Origin: Acidobacteriota bacterium | Lineage (GTDB): Bacteria > Acidobacteriota > Terriglobia > Bryobacterales > Bryobacteraceae | Assembly (NCBI GenBank): GCA_026394075.1 | Contig: JAPKYX010000301.1 | Location: 1-41,303, forward strand | Length of the DNA stretch: 41,303 nt | Direction: 5' to 3' | Part shown: piece by piece, positions 8,087-16,329 of the stretch | How the letters are laid out: every line of letters starts with the position of its first letter | Numbering within the stretch: the stretch's first letter is position 1 | The notes under the pieces: generated by a model | Told to the model about the DNA's origin: nothing | The model's input: only the letters and a program-made list of their open reading frames with translations | Database searches by the model: none | Made by a program: the position numbers and the translations under genes

Positions 8087-8300
8087 GGGCTAGGCGCTAG
8101 CCTGTCTTTCAAACCCTAGCAAACGCATCAGGCGGTCAACGCCTAGTCACATTGGTCAGCAAGTAGTAGCGATAGCCGCTAGACCGGCCCATCGTGTCCT
8201 CTCTGCTCACCGCTAGCAATCGGTTTGGTGTGCTACGGCCTGCTCTAGCTCTGGTACCCCACCAGCCCGCACACCGGCCCATTTCCCCTCACGCGGCGCC

Positions 8301-8498
8301 GCCTCACGCTGAGCCGCGACAGAATGGAGCGGAGTGTTGGCCCTTCAACTGCCGCCCAGGAACCAACACGGCCGGGGTTTGCTCCACCATGCCTTGAAAG
8401 TTGCGTGCCCTGGACTCGAACGGGGCTCATCACGGAGTAGCCCGGCACCTACGGAAGGGGTGGACTCCGCTCCATTCTGTCGCGGCTCAGCGTGAGGC
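8301..8498. repeat. Perfect 35-bp inverted repeat around a 128-bp core
   Basis: The 35 bases at 8301-8335 (beginning GCCTCACGCTGAGCC) recur exactly reverse-complemented at 8464-8498. The 128-base core contains no meaningful reading frame. It has a weak resemblance to a tRNA T-arm (GTTCGAGTCC on the minus strand near 8418-8427). The layout, terminal inverted repeats around a short non-coding core, suits a miniature mobile element or an extended repeat, but no flanking duplication is obvious. Confidence 0.6.
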
Positions 8499-8970
8499 AG
8501 GGGCTCAGTATGGGCCACGTGTGGCGTTTCGAGATTAGCGTGAACACGCCCGCTGTATTCCTGCGTCACCCTCCTCCTACTCCCCGATCTCCCGCCTCCT
8601 CCAGCACTTAGCCACCCCGACACGCCTCCACTCACGCTCGGCCGTGCTACTTCCGGTAACGGAGGACCTGTGCGCTATGCATCCCGTCGCCATTTCCGGC
8701 CCAATCCCACCCCCACCTGTGCGCCCCGTCGCGAAACGCCCAAAAACCTAGTACTTTACTGTGTCCGCCGTCCGCATCTCGATGCCCGCGCCGATTCCGT
8801 ATCCCGCAGAAAAGGGGCGTCTTATTCATCGGCAAGCGCCTCCCGCCAGAAGAATTTCGTTTTTGCGAGCGCTACACCCCAATGCGGGTATCCCGTACGA
8901 AGGGTACTATCAACATCAAAGTCCCCCACTAAGGGTTCGCGCCAGCCCCGCCGGACTAGTACTACTATCG

Positions 8971-9000
8971 TTGACGGCCTGTTTCAGTCTTGCGTAACAT
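8971..9000 (+). promoter_or_regulatory. Possible promoter of the PEP-CTERM gene
   Basis: TTGACG (8971-8976) and TAACAT (8995-9000) are spaced by 18 bases and lie 38 bases before the ATG at 9038. The -35 matches five of six consensus positions, and the -10 matches four. This rests on hexamer similarity alone. Confidence 0.3.
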
Positions 9001-9037
9001 ACCCGAAGTAGTCTGATTTCAACCCCTCGAGAAAACA

Positions 9038-9700
9038 ATGCAGAATTGGTCTAAGTCAAACAAAAATAAGACGTCCGCGTCTCCCCTCAGCCGCCGCCTC
9101 CAAGCCTACGCCCTGGCTGCCGGAGCCGTCATTGCCGCCGCTCCTGCCACTCAGGCGGGCGTGATCACCACTGTGGTCAACGAGACGCAAACGATCCTGG
9201 ATGGCGATAACGGTGCCAACCCCCTGATTTACGACGTCGACGGGGACGGGAACCCCGATGTCGTCGTGTACGTTGCCGACGACACCACGAACTCGGGCCA
9301 GTATTTTGCATTCGGTTTCGCTACCGGTGCCGTGACCACGGTGAACGCTCTCGATCCGATCATGCTGCCCCTCTCGGGAGCTGTCATCCCCGCTCTGGCC
9401 GATTTCAAGGGGATTCCTGTCGGCATCCTGCGCGCGAACAAGGGCGGGTCGACCGGGGGCGCTTGGGCCAACGACTTGACCAAGCCGCAGTATTTCGGCT
9501 TCCTGTTCGAATCGGAAAACTACTTCCGCGCCGGCTGGATGCAGGTGGCGGTCGAGAATAGCGACCTCGGCACCACCATCAACGTGATCGACTACGCCTA
9601 CGACACCACGCTGCTCACCCCGGAGCCCTCCAGCATCGCGCTGATGGCCGCCGGTGTGGCGGGTCTGGCCGCCCTCCGCCGCCGCCGCGCCGCGAACTAG
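9038..9700 (+). CDS. PEP-CTERM sorting domain protein
   Basis: A 220-residue exported protein. The N-terminus is basic, then an alanine-rich signal peptide ends near A-T-Q-A-G (about residue 41). An aspartate-rich D-V-D-G-D-G-N-P-D loop at about residues 66-74 resembles EF-hand/FG-GAP-type calcium loops. The C-terminal 27 residues are a canonical PEP-CTERM signal: T-P-E-P-S-S, a hydrophobic helix (IALMAAGVAGLAAL), then R-R-R-R. In this system an exosortase removes the tag, often in exopolysaccharide-producing bacteria; no exosortase gene is in the window. The middle portion is not recognised. The gene stands alone, with its own possible promoter and a strong terminator. Confidence 0.9.
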   Translation: MQNWSKSNKNKTSASPLSRRLQAYALAAGAVIAAAPATQAGVITTVVNETQTILDGDNGANPLIYDVDGDGNPDVVVYVADDTTNSGQYFAFGFATGAVTTVNALDPIMLPLSGAVIPALADFKGIPVGILRANKGGSTGGAWANDLTKPQYFGFLFESENYFRAGWMQVAVENSDLGTTINVIDYAYDTTLLTPEPSSIALMAAGVAGLAALRRRRAAN

Positions 9701-9721
9701 TTTCAGGCAACTTAAAGCAAC

Positions 9722-9771
9722 AAAGCCGGAAGGGAGCCGTTGTACTGGCTCCCCTCCGGCTTTCTCTTTTT
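9722..9771 (+). terminator. Rho-independent terminator of the PEP-CTERM gene
   Basis: AAAGCCGGAAGGGAGCC (9722-9738) pairs with GGCTCCCCTCCGGCTTT (9747-9763) with a single mismatch and an eight-base loop. It is followed by CTCTTTTT (9764-9771). The stem begins 21 bases after the stop codon. Confidence 0.92.
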
Positions 9772-9788
9772 GCGCCCCGCTGGGTGCA

Positions 9789-11480
9789 CTAATCCACGTG
9801 CTTCAGCGAATCCCCATTGCGCCGGCGAGCGGATGAGCTGGGCAGCAGGACGTCGCGGTAGTCCATCCAGTTGGCGGCCACCACAAACAGGCCAAACCCC
9901 ACCGCGCCCAGCGCGAACAGCGTCACGCCAATAATCGCGGCCCAGTGCGGCCAACTCCACTCACCGCCGGGTTCAAAGAAGACTTTGGCAAAGCCCCCGG
10001 CAAAGTTCATGCCGAAAAAGCCGGTCAGCACCGCGCCCGCGCCCAGGATCATGCTGATCATGGCCAGACGGTTAACGGCCTGGGTGTTGCGGGACTGGTA
10101 GTACTCGGTCAGCGACGTATGCAGCCGGTTCACTTCGCGTTCGGTGTCTTCGATCATGGGCCGGATGCGGTAGGCATCGCACATCATGGTGAAGTGCTCA
10201 GACTCTTCGTCCTTGTTGGCCAGTTCGTCGAAGTGCCAGTAGTTGGTGAAGTTGAAGAACTCCGCGCGCAGCATGTTGACGAAGCGGATGGTCTCGGGCG
10301 TCAGCCGGTCATCTTCGGAGTCCCGGTTGAGGCGCTTGGACACCAGCGCCACGCGCTCGGCAAAGTCCAGCAGTGTCGCCCGGTAGAACACCGCCACCAG
10401 CATCATCAGGTAGTAGCGGGACCGGAACATGCGGTGGATCAGAAAACCCTCGCGCAGCTGGTGGTCGTCGCAATCGAACTCGCCGAAAGCCACGGTCACG
10501 GTGGAGTAACTGGAGAAGCCGTAGAACGTTCCCTGGTGCGCCCACCGCCGGTAGACCTGGCGGCGCATCAGCTGGCGGGTAAATTCCGGTTCGTAGCGGT
10601 AGCCGTCGTTGAGCTGATCCACGTAGATCGCCCGGCTGACAAACTGCTCGTAGGCCTCGGAGTTGCGCCATTCCGTGGTGGCGGACTTGGGGTCGAGCGC
10701 AATGTAGGAGTAGACGATCATGCGGTCGTCCAGCACCGGCTCATACTCCTGCGCCGGGTAATCGGCGAAGTAGAGCAGGGAAGAGACCAGGTTCGACAGC
10801 GGCGGCTGGAAGGACTTGATCTCGCAGACCTCAAAGGTCTCTTCCGCCAGCGTCGTGCGCTGTCCGTCCCGCACCAGCGTAATCGCCAAGTGGCTGGGCA
10901 CGCGACCCTCGCGGCGCTGCCGGCCACTGGATGGGTACAGCTTGCGCATCATCTCGTTGATCCAGAGGGCGCGCCGGGCGGGAATGTTGACGGCGTCGAT
11001 GCCAATGGAAAGCACCCCAATGCCATTGGCGAACAGAAACAGCGTTAACCCATCGATGGCCACTTCAACGGAGCGGCCGGTGACGGTCTCCGCCCGCATC
11101 AGTAGCTGGCTGCCCTCGGGAACCGGCATTTTGTAGCGGCGGACCAGGTTCTCCTGCTCGGCTTGCGCGCTCGATTGGCTGCCCGCATCAAAGAAGATGC
11201 GTCGCACAAACGGATGGAAGAAGACCATGTCCTGGTAGGCGCTGGATTCGACATCGAACTGCGTATGCGAGGCCCGCTGCCAAACGCCCAGGTGCGGCAT
11301 GCCCTGGTGCCGCGCGATCCATTCATCCAGCCCTTCCAGCCACCGGCGGCTGCCGGAGCCGTCGACCGCGCCCCAGATGCCGGGATGGTGGTTCTGCACC
11401 AGCTCCCGCTCAATCGAGAACGGGAACATAAAATTCGTGCGCAGGTGGGCGACCTGCAGGTTTTCGAGCGCGGCATCCAT
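9789..11480 (-). CDS. Large CorA-superfamily-like membrane protein
   Basis: A 563-residue protein ending in a CorA-like pore module. A hydrophobic helix (residues about 470-489) ends in G-M-N-F at 490-493, the signature loop of CorA magnesium channels, followed by a tryptophan-rich loop and a second transmembrane helix (about 510-536) with a short basic cytosolic tail. The long N-terminal part is charged and predicted soluble and cytosolic, including helical segments just before the first membrane helix. It is about 200 residues longer than typical CorA and is not obviously similar to it beyond the GMN module. It may be a distant magnesium/divalent transporter or a regulatory relative. The ATG at 11480 lies only 25 bases from the divergent DUF1080 start. 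Confidence 0.8.
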   Translation of the reverse strand: MDAALENLQVAHLRTNFMFPFSIERELVQNHHPGIWGAVDGSGSRRWLEGLDEWIARHQGMPHLGVWQRASHTQFDVESSAYQDMVFFHPFVRRIFFDAGSQSSAQAEQENLVRRYKMPVPEGSQLLMRAETVTGRSVEVAIDGLTLFLFANGIGVLSIGIDAVNIPARRALWINEMMRKLYPSSGRQRREGRVPSHLAITLVRDGQRTTLAEETFEVCEIKSFQPPLSNLVSSLLYFADYPAQEYEPVLDDRMIVYSYIALDPKSATTEWRNSEAYEQFVSRAIYVDQLNDGYRYEPEFTRQLMRRQVYRRWAHQGTFYGFSSYSTVTVAFGEFDCDDHQLREGFLIHRMFRSRYYLMMLVAVFYRATLLDFAERVALVSKRLNRDSEDDRLTPETIRFVNMLRAEFFNFTNYWHFDELANKDEESEHFTMMCDAYRIRPMIEDTEREVNRLHTSLTEYYQSRNTQAVNRLAMISMILGAGAVLTGFFGMNFAGGFAKVFFEPGGEWSWPHWAAIIGVTLFALGAVGFGLFVVAANWMDYRDVLLPSSSARRRNGDSLKHVD

Positions 11481-11489
11481 CCGATCCCG

Positions 11490-11497
11490 ATTATAGT
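11490..11497. promoter_or_regulatory. Overlapping divergent -10-like elements
   Basis: On the minus strand TATAAT occupies 11495-11490, nine bases before the CorA-like ATG. On the plus strand TATAGT occupies 11492-11497, eight bases before the DUF1080 ATG. If both are used, transcripts would start at or within a few bases of the start codons, i.e. be leaderless. No -35 consensus was recognised on either side. Confidence 0.3.
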
Positions 11498-11505
11498 GGG
11501 GATGG

Positions 11506-12624
11506 ATGACACGGCGTTCTTTGATTGGTTCCCTGGCCGCTCCGCTGGCCGCCCCGGCGTTGCAAGCGCAGGCTTTTGAGTCTCTTTTCGACGGACAGAC
11601 CCTACGTGGCTGGACGGTGGTGGACGGCCCCGCTTCGGCCTTCTATGTCAGTGACGGGGCGATTGTGGTGCACGAAGGCTCGGGCGACCCGGCGTGGCTG
11701 CGGACCGACAAGGTCTACGAGAACTTCGAGTTCCGCTGCGAAGTGTTCATCAAGGGTTGGGCCAATGGCGGGCTCTTCTTCCATGCGCCATTGCATGGGC
11801 GGCCCACCGAATGCGGGATCAAGCTGAACTTGTTCCAGAAGAAGGATTCGACACCGCTGGGGGAGTCGATGGGCGCGATCTTCCCCGTCATCGCTCCGCG
11901 CAAGGTGAACGTGCGGAACCAAGGCGAATGGAACTCAATCCGCGTGGTGACCGACGGCCCCGCGCTGCGCGTCTGGATCAATGATGAGCTGGTGCAGGAC
12001 CTGAACCGCGATCTGCACCCCGCGTTGCGCCACCGGCTCCGTTCCGGCTATATCGGCATCCAATCGCTGAGCTACCCGCTCCGCTTCCGCAAGCTGGAGA
12101 TCCGCGAACTGACGTCCAAGGAGCAGTGGACCTCGCTTTATGCTGAACCCGCTGACCTGGCCAAGTGGACGGTGCTCCAGTCACCCAAGATCGAGGCTCT
12201 GGGCGATGTGCTGCGGACGGACAACCTGGGTTATCTGGCCACCAAGCAGACCTATAAGGACTTCGAGTTCCAGTGCTACATCCGCGCCTCCAAGCATTCG
12301 AACGGCGGCATCATCTTCCGCTCTGTGAGCGAGAAGTCCGACGAGCATTACGAGATCCAGCTGCACGACGTGGAGGGCGCCGTCTACCCCACCGGTTCGC
12401 TCTACGGCTTCGCCCGCAGCCGCCCGTACCCGCGGATTGAGGCGGAGGTCTGGTACCCGTTCCAGTTGATCGTCAAAGGCCAGCAGTGCGTCGTGCGGGT
12501 GAACGGCGACACGGTGGTGGATTACGCCAACCTTCTGAAAATGGACCGCGGCCCCATCATGCTACAGGCGCACCAGATGGGCAAATGGGTGGAGTACAAG
12601 CAGATCCGGGTGCGCGAGATTTAG
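11506..12624 (+). CDS. Exported protein with two tandem DUF1080 (3-keto-disaccharide hydrolase-like) domains
   Basis: A 372-residue protein built from two DUF1080 domains, a concanavalin-like beta-sandwich family linked to hydrolysis of 3-keto-glycosides. The N-terminus has a twin-arginine-like start (M-T-R-R-S-L) and an alanine-rich signal ending Q-A-Q-A. Domain 1 spans about residues 24-205 with F-D-G-Q-T-L-x-G-W, then N-G-G-L-F-F and G-Y-I-G-I-Q. Domain 2 spans about 206-372 with N-G-G-I-I-F-R and a closing Q-I-R-V-R-E-I. Both N-G-G-x-x-F motifs are intact. It is expected in the periplasm, where it could process oxidised sugars made by Gfo/Idh/MocA-type enzymes such as the one at 18657-19988. 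A decayed fragment closely matching its last 35 residues lies at 18023-18127. Confidence 0.9.
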   Translation: MTRRSLIGSLAAPLAAPALQAQAFESLFDGQTLRGWTVVDGPASAFYVSDGAIVVHEGSGDPAWLRTDKVYENFEFRCEVFIKGWANGGLFFHAPLHGRPTECGIKLNLFQKKDSTPLGESMGAIFPVIAPRKVNVRNQGEWNSIRVVTDGPALRVWINDELVQDLNRDLHPALRHRLRSGYIGIQSLSYPLRFRKLEIRELTSKEQWTSLYAEPADLAKWTVLQSPKIEALGDVLRTDNLGYLATKQTYKDFEFQCYIRASKHSNGGIIFRSVSEKSDEHYEIQLHDVEGAVYPTGSLYGFARSRPYPRIEAEVWYPFQLIVKGQQCVVRVNGDTVVDYANLLKMDRGPIMLQAHQMGKWVEYKQIRVREI

Positions 12625-12766
12625 CCTTCCCGTTCCACTGTTGGTGAACACCCAAGCAGAGCCACGCTCGGCCTTGTAGGTTCACGAAAAATTCATCCGA
12701 AAAAAGCGACCCGAGTGAAATTTTATTAATGCTTACGGTTTCATACGTGCATCTATTTCGTAGATC

Positions 12767-15121
12767 ATGCGTTTTCTCCCCTTTCTCCTCTGCCCCTTGT
12801 TGCTGGCCCAGGATACGACGGGCGTCGGTGGTTTAACCGGCACCGTCACGTCTGCTGACGGAAAGCCTGCTTCCCAGGTAAAGGTTTGTGTCGTCGATTC
12901 CCCCCGCTGCGTCACCTCAGACGACCGGGGCCAATTCCGCTTTCCCGACCTTCGTCCGGGTGATTATCAGCTGGATATCACCGCGCCGGGTCAGCCTTCC
13001 ATCCGCAGCTCCGCCGTCAGCGTCCGTGCTGGTCTGGATGGCACGGTGGAAGTGTCGCTGTCCGCCGCTACGGCCGTTCAGCAGACCCTGACGGTGACGG
13101 AGTCAGTCTTTGTGGCCCCGGAGGAGATCAAGAGCTCCAGTTACGTCATTCAGTCTGAGGAGCTGTTCAAGTCGGCCGGTGCCCGCCAGGACATCTCCCG
13201 CTACGTGCAACTGTTGCCGGGCGTCGTCACCGGTGCCAATGACTTCCGCAACGACATCATCGTCCGTGGCGGCAGTCCGCTGGAGAACCTCTTTATTGTC
13301 GACAACATCGAGATCCCCAACATCAACGCCTTCGCCAACTTCGCCTCGGCGGGTGGCACCACCAGTATTCTCGATGCTCAGCTGATCCGGGACGTGACAT
13401 TTCTGACGGGCGGCCAGCCGGCTCCGTTCATCAACCGCACCTCCAGCGTGTTGCAGGTGGCCCAAACGGAAGGCTCCCGCGACCGGTTCCGGGGCCGTGT
13501 GACGGTTGGCGACCCGGGTATTGGCGGCATCGTCGAAGGCCCCATCAACAAGGGCAAGGGCTCCTGGATTGTCTCCGCGCGCCGCAGTTATCTCGATCTG
13601 TTCACCAAGGACATCGGCATCGGAGGCGTTCCGGTGCTCTACACCTACAACGCCAAGGTCCTCTATGACCTGACGCCGCGGGACCGCATCTGGGCCGCCT
13701 CCATCTCGGGCTCCGACGACATCCGCCTGGGCCTCCGCGATGACGTCAAGCGCGACGCCAAGTTTGAAACCGAAGAGCTGAACAATCTCGACATTCGTTA
13801 CGGCGGCTGGCGTAGCGCCAATGGTCTGAACTGGCAGCGCCTGTATGGCGCACGTGGGGTGGGCCTGCTGGGGGTCACCCACTCGGAAGCCCGAGTCGAT
13901 CAGTCCGTCCGCGACCTGCTCCGCCGAGGCATTCCCTCCGCGACAGCGAAGGCGGACGACATTATCGCCGCCAGTCCGGTGGTGTTCCGCGAAAAGTCGC
14001 GGGAGGGCGAAACCACGCTGAAGTACGACTTCACCGGCTACCTGCCGATGCTCGACAAGCTCCAGGCGGGTGGCAGCTTCAAGATCTTCCAGGTCAACTA
14101 TAATTCCGCCGCCCCGTTCGGTTCCGATAGCCCCTATAGCGCCGTCCGGGACGTGAATCCGTTCGACATCCGGCAGAGCTTTTCCGCCCGGCAGTCCAGC
14201 GCGTATCTCCAAAGCTCGCGGAACCTCGGCTCCCGCTGGAACCTCACCTGGGGCGGCCGCATCGACAACTACCAGTACATCGCCCGCAGCCGCTTCAGCC
14301 CGCGCGTGGGTCTCAGCTTCCGCATCACCGACAAGCTCTCCTGGCGCGCCAGCTTTGGCACGTACTTCCAGCAGCCGCAGTTCCTGTTTCTGGCCGCCTT
14401 TCCGCAGAACCGCAATCTCACCCCGTTCCGGGCGGAACACTACGTGACCGGCTTCACCTACATCCCCACCGCCACTCTGCGCTTCACGGTGGAGGCTTAC
14501 CTGAAGCAGTACAAGGATTACCCCGTCTCCACGCAGTTCCCGGCGCTCTCGCTGGCCAGCATCGGGGACACTTTCCAGATCCGGGAGATCCTTTTCCCGC
14601 TCACCAGTGCCGGGCGTGGGCGTGCCCGCGGCATCGAGTTCTTTGTCGAAAAGAAATGGGGGGCCCGGTGGTTTGGCAACGCCAATCTCTCCCTCAGCCA
14701 AGCCCGCCAAGGCGGCCTGGACGGGATTCTCCGGCCTTCCACCTTCGACTTCCCGGTGATCTTCAATTCGCTGGGTGGCTACCGCTTCAACAAGAAGTGG
14801 GAGGTCTCCGCCCGGACCACCATCACCTCCGGCCGGCCTTACACCCCGTTCAACACGGCGCTTTCCACGCAACAGCGCCGCGGCATCTTTGACCTGGCCC
14901 GCGTCAATGACTTGCGAGTCCCGGCCTACATCCGCATCGACCTCCGCGTGGACCGCACATTCATGGTGCGCGACAAGCCGCTCCTGGTGTTCCTGGGTGC
15001 CCAGAATGTGATCAACCGCACCAACGTCTCGGGCTTTGAATGGGCGCGACGGGCTAACCAGCCGGTGGCCAATGAACAGCTGGGACTGTTCCCGGTGATC
15101 GGCCTGAACTGGTTCTTCTAG
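12767..15121 (+). CDS. TonB-dependent outer-membrane receptor with N-terminal carboxypeptidase-regulatory-like domain
   Basis: A 784-residue outer-membrane receptor. A short signal peptide (MRFLPFLLCPLLLAQ) is followed by a carboxypeptidase-regulatory-like beta-sandwich (about 20-105, with G-x-V-T-x-x-D-G-K-P and R-P-G-D-Y). A TonB plug follows (about 110-235, with I-I-V-R-G-G-S-P and the L-F-I-V-D-N-I-E-I-P segment), then the beta-barrel, ending in an aromatic residue pair (W-F-F at the C-terminus) as outer-membrane proteins do. This architecture is the abundant Acidobacterial type used for uptake of large or complexed substrates; no specificity can be read. No sugar- or siderophore-specific genes adjoin it directly. 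The 142 bases upstream are A+T-rich and probably hold its promoter. The 3' end overlaps the convergent MFS gene by four bases. Confidence 0.92.
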   Translation: MRFLPFLLCPLLLAQDTTGVGGLTGTVTSADGKPASQVKVCVVDSPRCVTSDDRGQFRFPDLRPGDYQLDITAPGQPSIRSSAVSVRAGLDGTVEVSLSAATAVQQTLTVTESVFVAPEEIKSSSYVIQSEELFKSAGARQDISRYVQLLPGVVTGANDFRNDIIVRGGSPLENLFIVDNIEIPNINAFANFASAGGTTSILDAQLIRDVTFLTGGQPAPFINRTSSVLQVAQTEGSRDRFRGRVTVGDPGIGGIVEGPINKGKGSWIVSARRSYLDLFTKDIGIGGVPVLYTYNAKVLYDLTPRDRIWAASISGSDDIRLGLRDDVKRDAKFETEELNNLDIRYGGWRSANGLNWQRLYGARGVGLLGVTHSEARVDQSVRDLLRRGIPSATAKADDIIAASPVVFREKSREGETTLKYDFTGYLPMLDKLQAGGSFKIFQVNYNSAAPFGSDSPYSAVRDVNPFDIRQSFSARQSSAYLQSSRNLGSRWNLTWGGRIDNYQYIARSRFSPRVGLSFRITDKLSWRASFGTYFQQPQFLFLAAFPQNRNLTPFRAEHYVTGFTYIPTATLRFTVEAYLKQYKDYPVSTQFPALSLASIGDTFQIREILFPLTSAGRGRARGIEFFVEKKWGARWFGNANLSLSQARQGGLDGILRPSTFDFPVIFNSLGGYRFNKKWEVSARTTITSGRPYTPFNTALSTQQRRGIFDLARVNDLRVPAYIRIDLRVDRTFMVRDKPLLVFLGAQNVINRTNVSGFEWARRANQPVANEQLGLFPVIGLNWFF

Positions 15122-16329
15122 AGATCCGGGGTGGTTGATGACTGCGTGGAGCCCATGTCGGACTCGCCCACAGCCAAGTAGGCGATGATTCCGGCCAGGC
15201 AGATGCCCGCCGTGAGAGCGAACGCGGCTGGCCATCCACTGGCCTTGGCGACATATCCCACCGCCGCCGGAGCGATGATGCCCGCCAGATTGGCGAAGGC
15301 GTTCTGCGCGCCGGCCAAGGAAGCGGCCCGGGAAGGTGCCAGGCGCAGGGAAGCGCTGGAGAAGATCGGCGTGGCTGATGCCAGCAGTCCCATGGCGGTG
15401 CACAAGAGAATCACGGCCGCCGTTGCGGTCTCCACGCGTGGAACCGCAAAGATGCTGGCCGCCGCCAGGGCATAGGGCAACAGAAACAGCTTGCGGGCTT
15501 TCGCTGCGCCCCAGCGGGGAGCGTAACGGTCAATGGCCCAGGCGAACGCGTTGGTGCCAACCCAGGCGAAAAAGAACGGCACCGCCGCCCCGGCGGCCAT
15601 GCCCGGCAACGAGAGCTTTCTCTCCAGGGTTAAGTACGTGGGCAGCCACGAGATCATCACGTACAGAAACCAGTTGGAAGAGAAGTGCAGCAGAAAGACG
15701 GCCCAAACCGCTGGGGCCCGCAGTAGGTCGCCCCAGGAACTCACTTGCGTCTCTGGCGGCGCGGGGGGCTCTTCCAGACGCCACCAGAGCGGAAGCCAGA
15801 GCAAGCCCAGCAACCCAAACCCGAGGAAGATGGCCCGCCAGCTGAACTGATGAAGAATCCAGGAGGCGAAGGGGAAGGCGATCATCGGCGCGGCGTATCC
15901 GGCGCTCCAGCACAGGCCAGCCGCGCGGGCGTACTCGCTGGGGGGGAACCAGCGAGCCAGCGTACCGTTGATGCAGGCCGCGGTTCCACTTTCGCCCATG
16001 CCGAGAGAAAATCGCATCGCCGCCAAGCCAGCGAGAGAACGCGGCAATGGCGTCAGCATCGTGAACAGGCTCCACCAGGCGAGGCAGGCGGCAAACACCC
16101 GGCGCGGACCAAAGTGCTGTGCCGCCAGGCCGGCTGGAATCATCAGCAATGTGTAGCCGGTGAAGAATGCGGAAAGCACCCAGCCCATCTGCGCTGTGTC
16201 CCATTGATACTCGGCCATGATGGCGGGCACGGCCACGCTGAGACTGATTCGATCGCAATGCGCGATGACGTTGGCCGCAAAGCACAGCAGCGCGGCATCC
16301 ACACGGCGCGGCCACAGCCTAGCGGCCAC
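15118..16329 (-). CDS. MFS transporter, anion:cation symporter-like
   Basis: A 403-residue inner-membrane carrier with about twelve hydrophobic segments. The N-terminal half shows the loop pattern D-R-I-S-L-S-V-A-x-P after the first helix, G-Y-T-L-L-M-I-P-A-G in helix 2 and G-M-G-E-S-G near residue 111, features of the ACS family (relatives carry hexuronates, glucarate and similar organic anions). The C-terminal half retains an A-x-A-G-x-Q-N-A-F segment. Its start lies inside the end of the M81 peptidase gene (11-base overlap), so the two are co-translated. A plausible job is importing or exporting a product of that hydrolase; the substrate is not determined. Confidence 0.9.
   Translation of the reverse strand: MAARLWPRRVDAALLCFAANVIAHCDRISLSVAVPAIMAEYQWDTAQMGWVLSAFFTGYTLLMIPAGLAAQHFGPRRVFAACLAWWSLFTMLTPLPRSLAGLAAMRFSLGMGESGTAACINGTLARWFPPSEYARAAGLCWSAGYAAPMIAFPFASWILHQFSWRAIFLGFGLLGLLWLPLWWRLEEPPAPPETQVSSWGDLLRAPAVWAVFLLHFSSNWFLYVMISWLPTYLTLERKLSLPGMAAGAAVPFFFAWVGTNAFAWAIDRYAPRWGAAKARKLFLLPYALAAASIFAVPRVETATAAVILLCTAMGLLASATPIFSSASLRLAPSRAASLAGAQNAFANLAGIIAPAAVGYVAKASGWPAAFALTAGICLAGIIAYLAVGESDMGSTQSSTTPDL

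Larger units (their letters stand above)
7840..9037. other. 1.2-kb gene-free region with structured repeats
   Basis: No convincing gene lies between the PQQ dehydrogenase and the PEP-CTERM gene. Short open frames here lack family resemblance, start signals and consistent codon use. The stretch holds three inverted-repeat structures (7871-7896, 8033-8086 and 8301-8498) and a possible promoter for the PEP-CTERM gene near 8971-9000. From about 8500 to 8960 I see nothing I can name. The region is long for such a compact genome, so it may hold a decayed locus or repeat-type elements. Confidence 0.6.

Noticed and set aside
8395-8450. tRNA-like stretch on the minus strand with GTTCGAGTCC
   Set aside because: The T-arm stem does not pair, there is no acceptor stem or cloverleaf, and it sits inside the core of the inverted-repeat element.
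8640-9000. Possible c-di-GMP riboswitch ahead of the PEP-CTERM gene
   Set aside because: The conserved GEMM blocks are not present; only loose resemblance to purine-rich loops.
13103-15403. 766-codon open frame antisense to the TonB receptor gene
   Set aside because: Composition is a mirror image of the receptor's codon bias; no domain, no plausible start. A high-G+C shadow.
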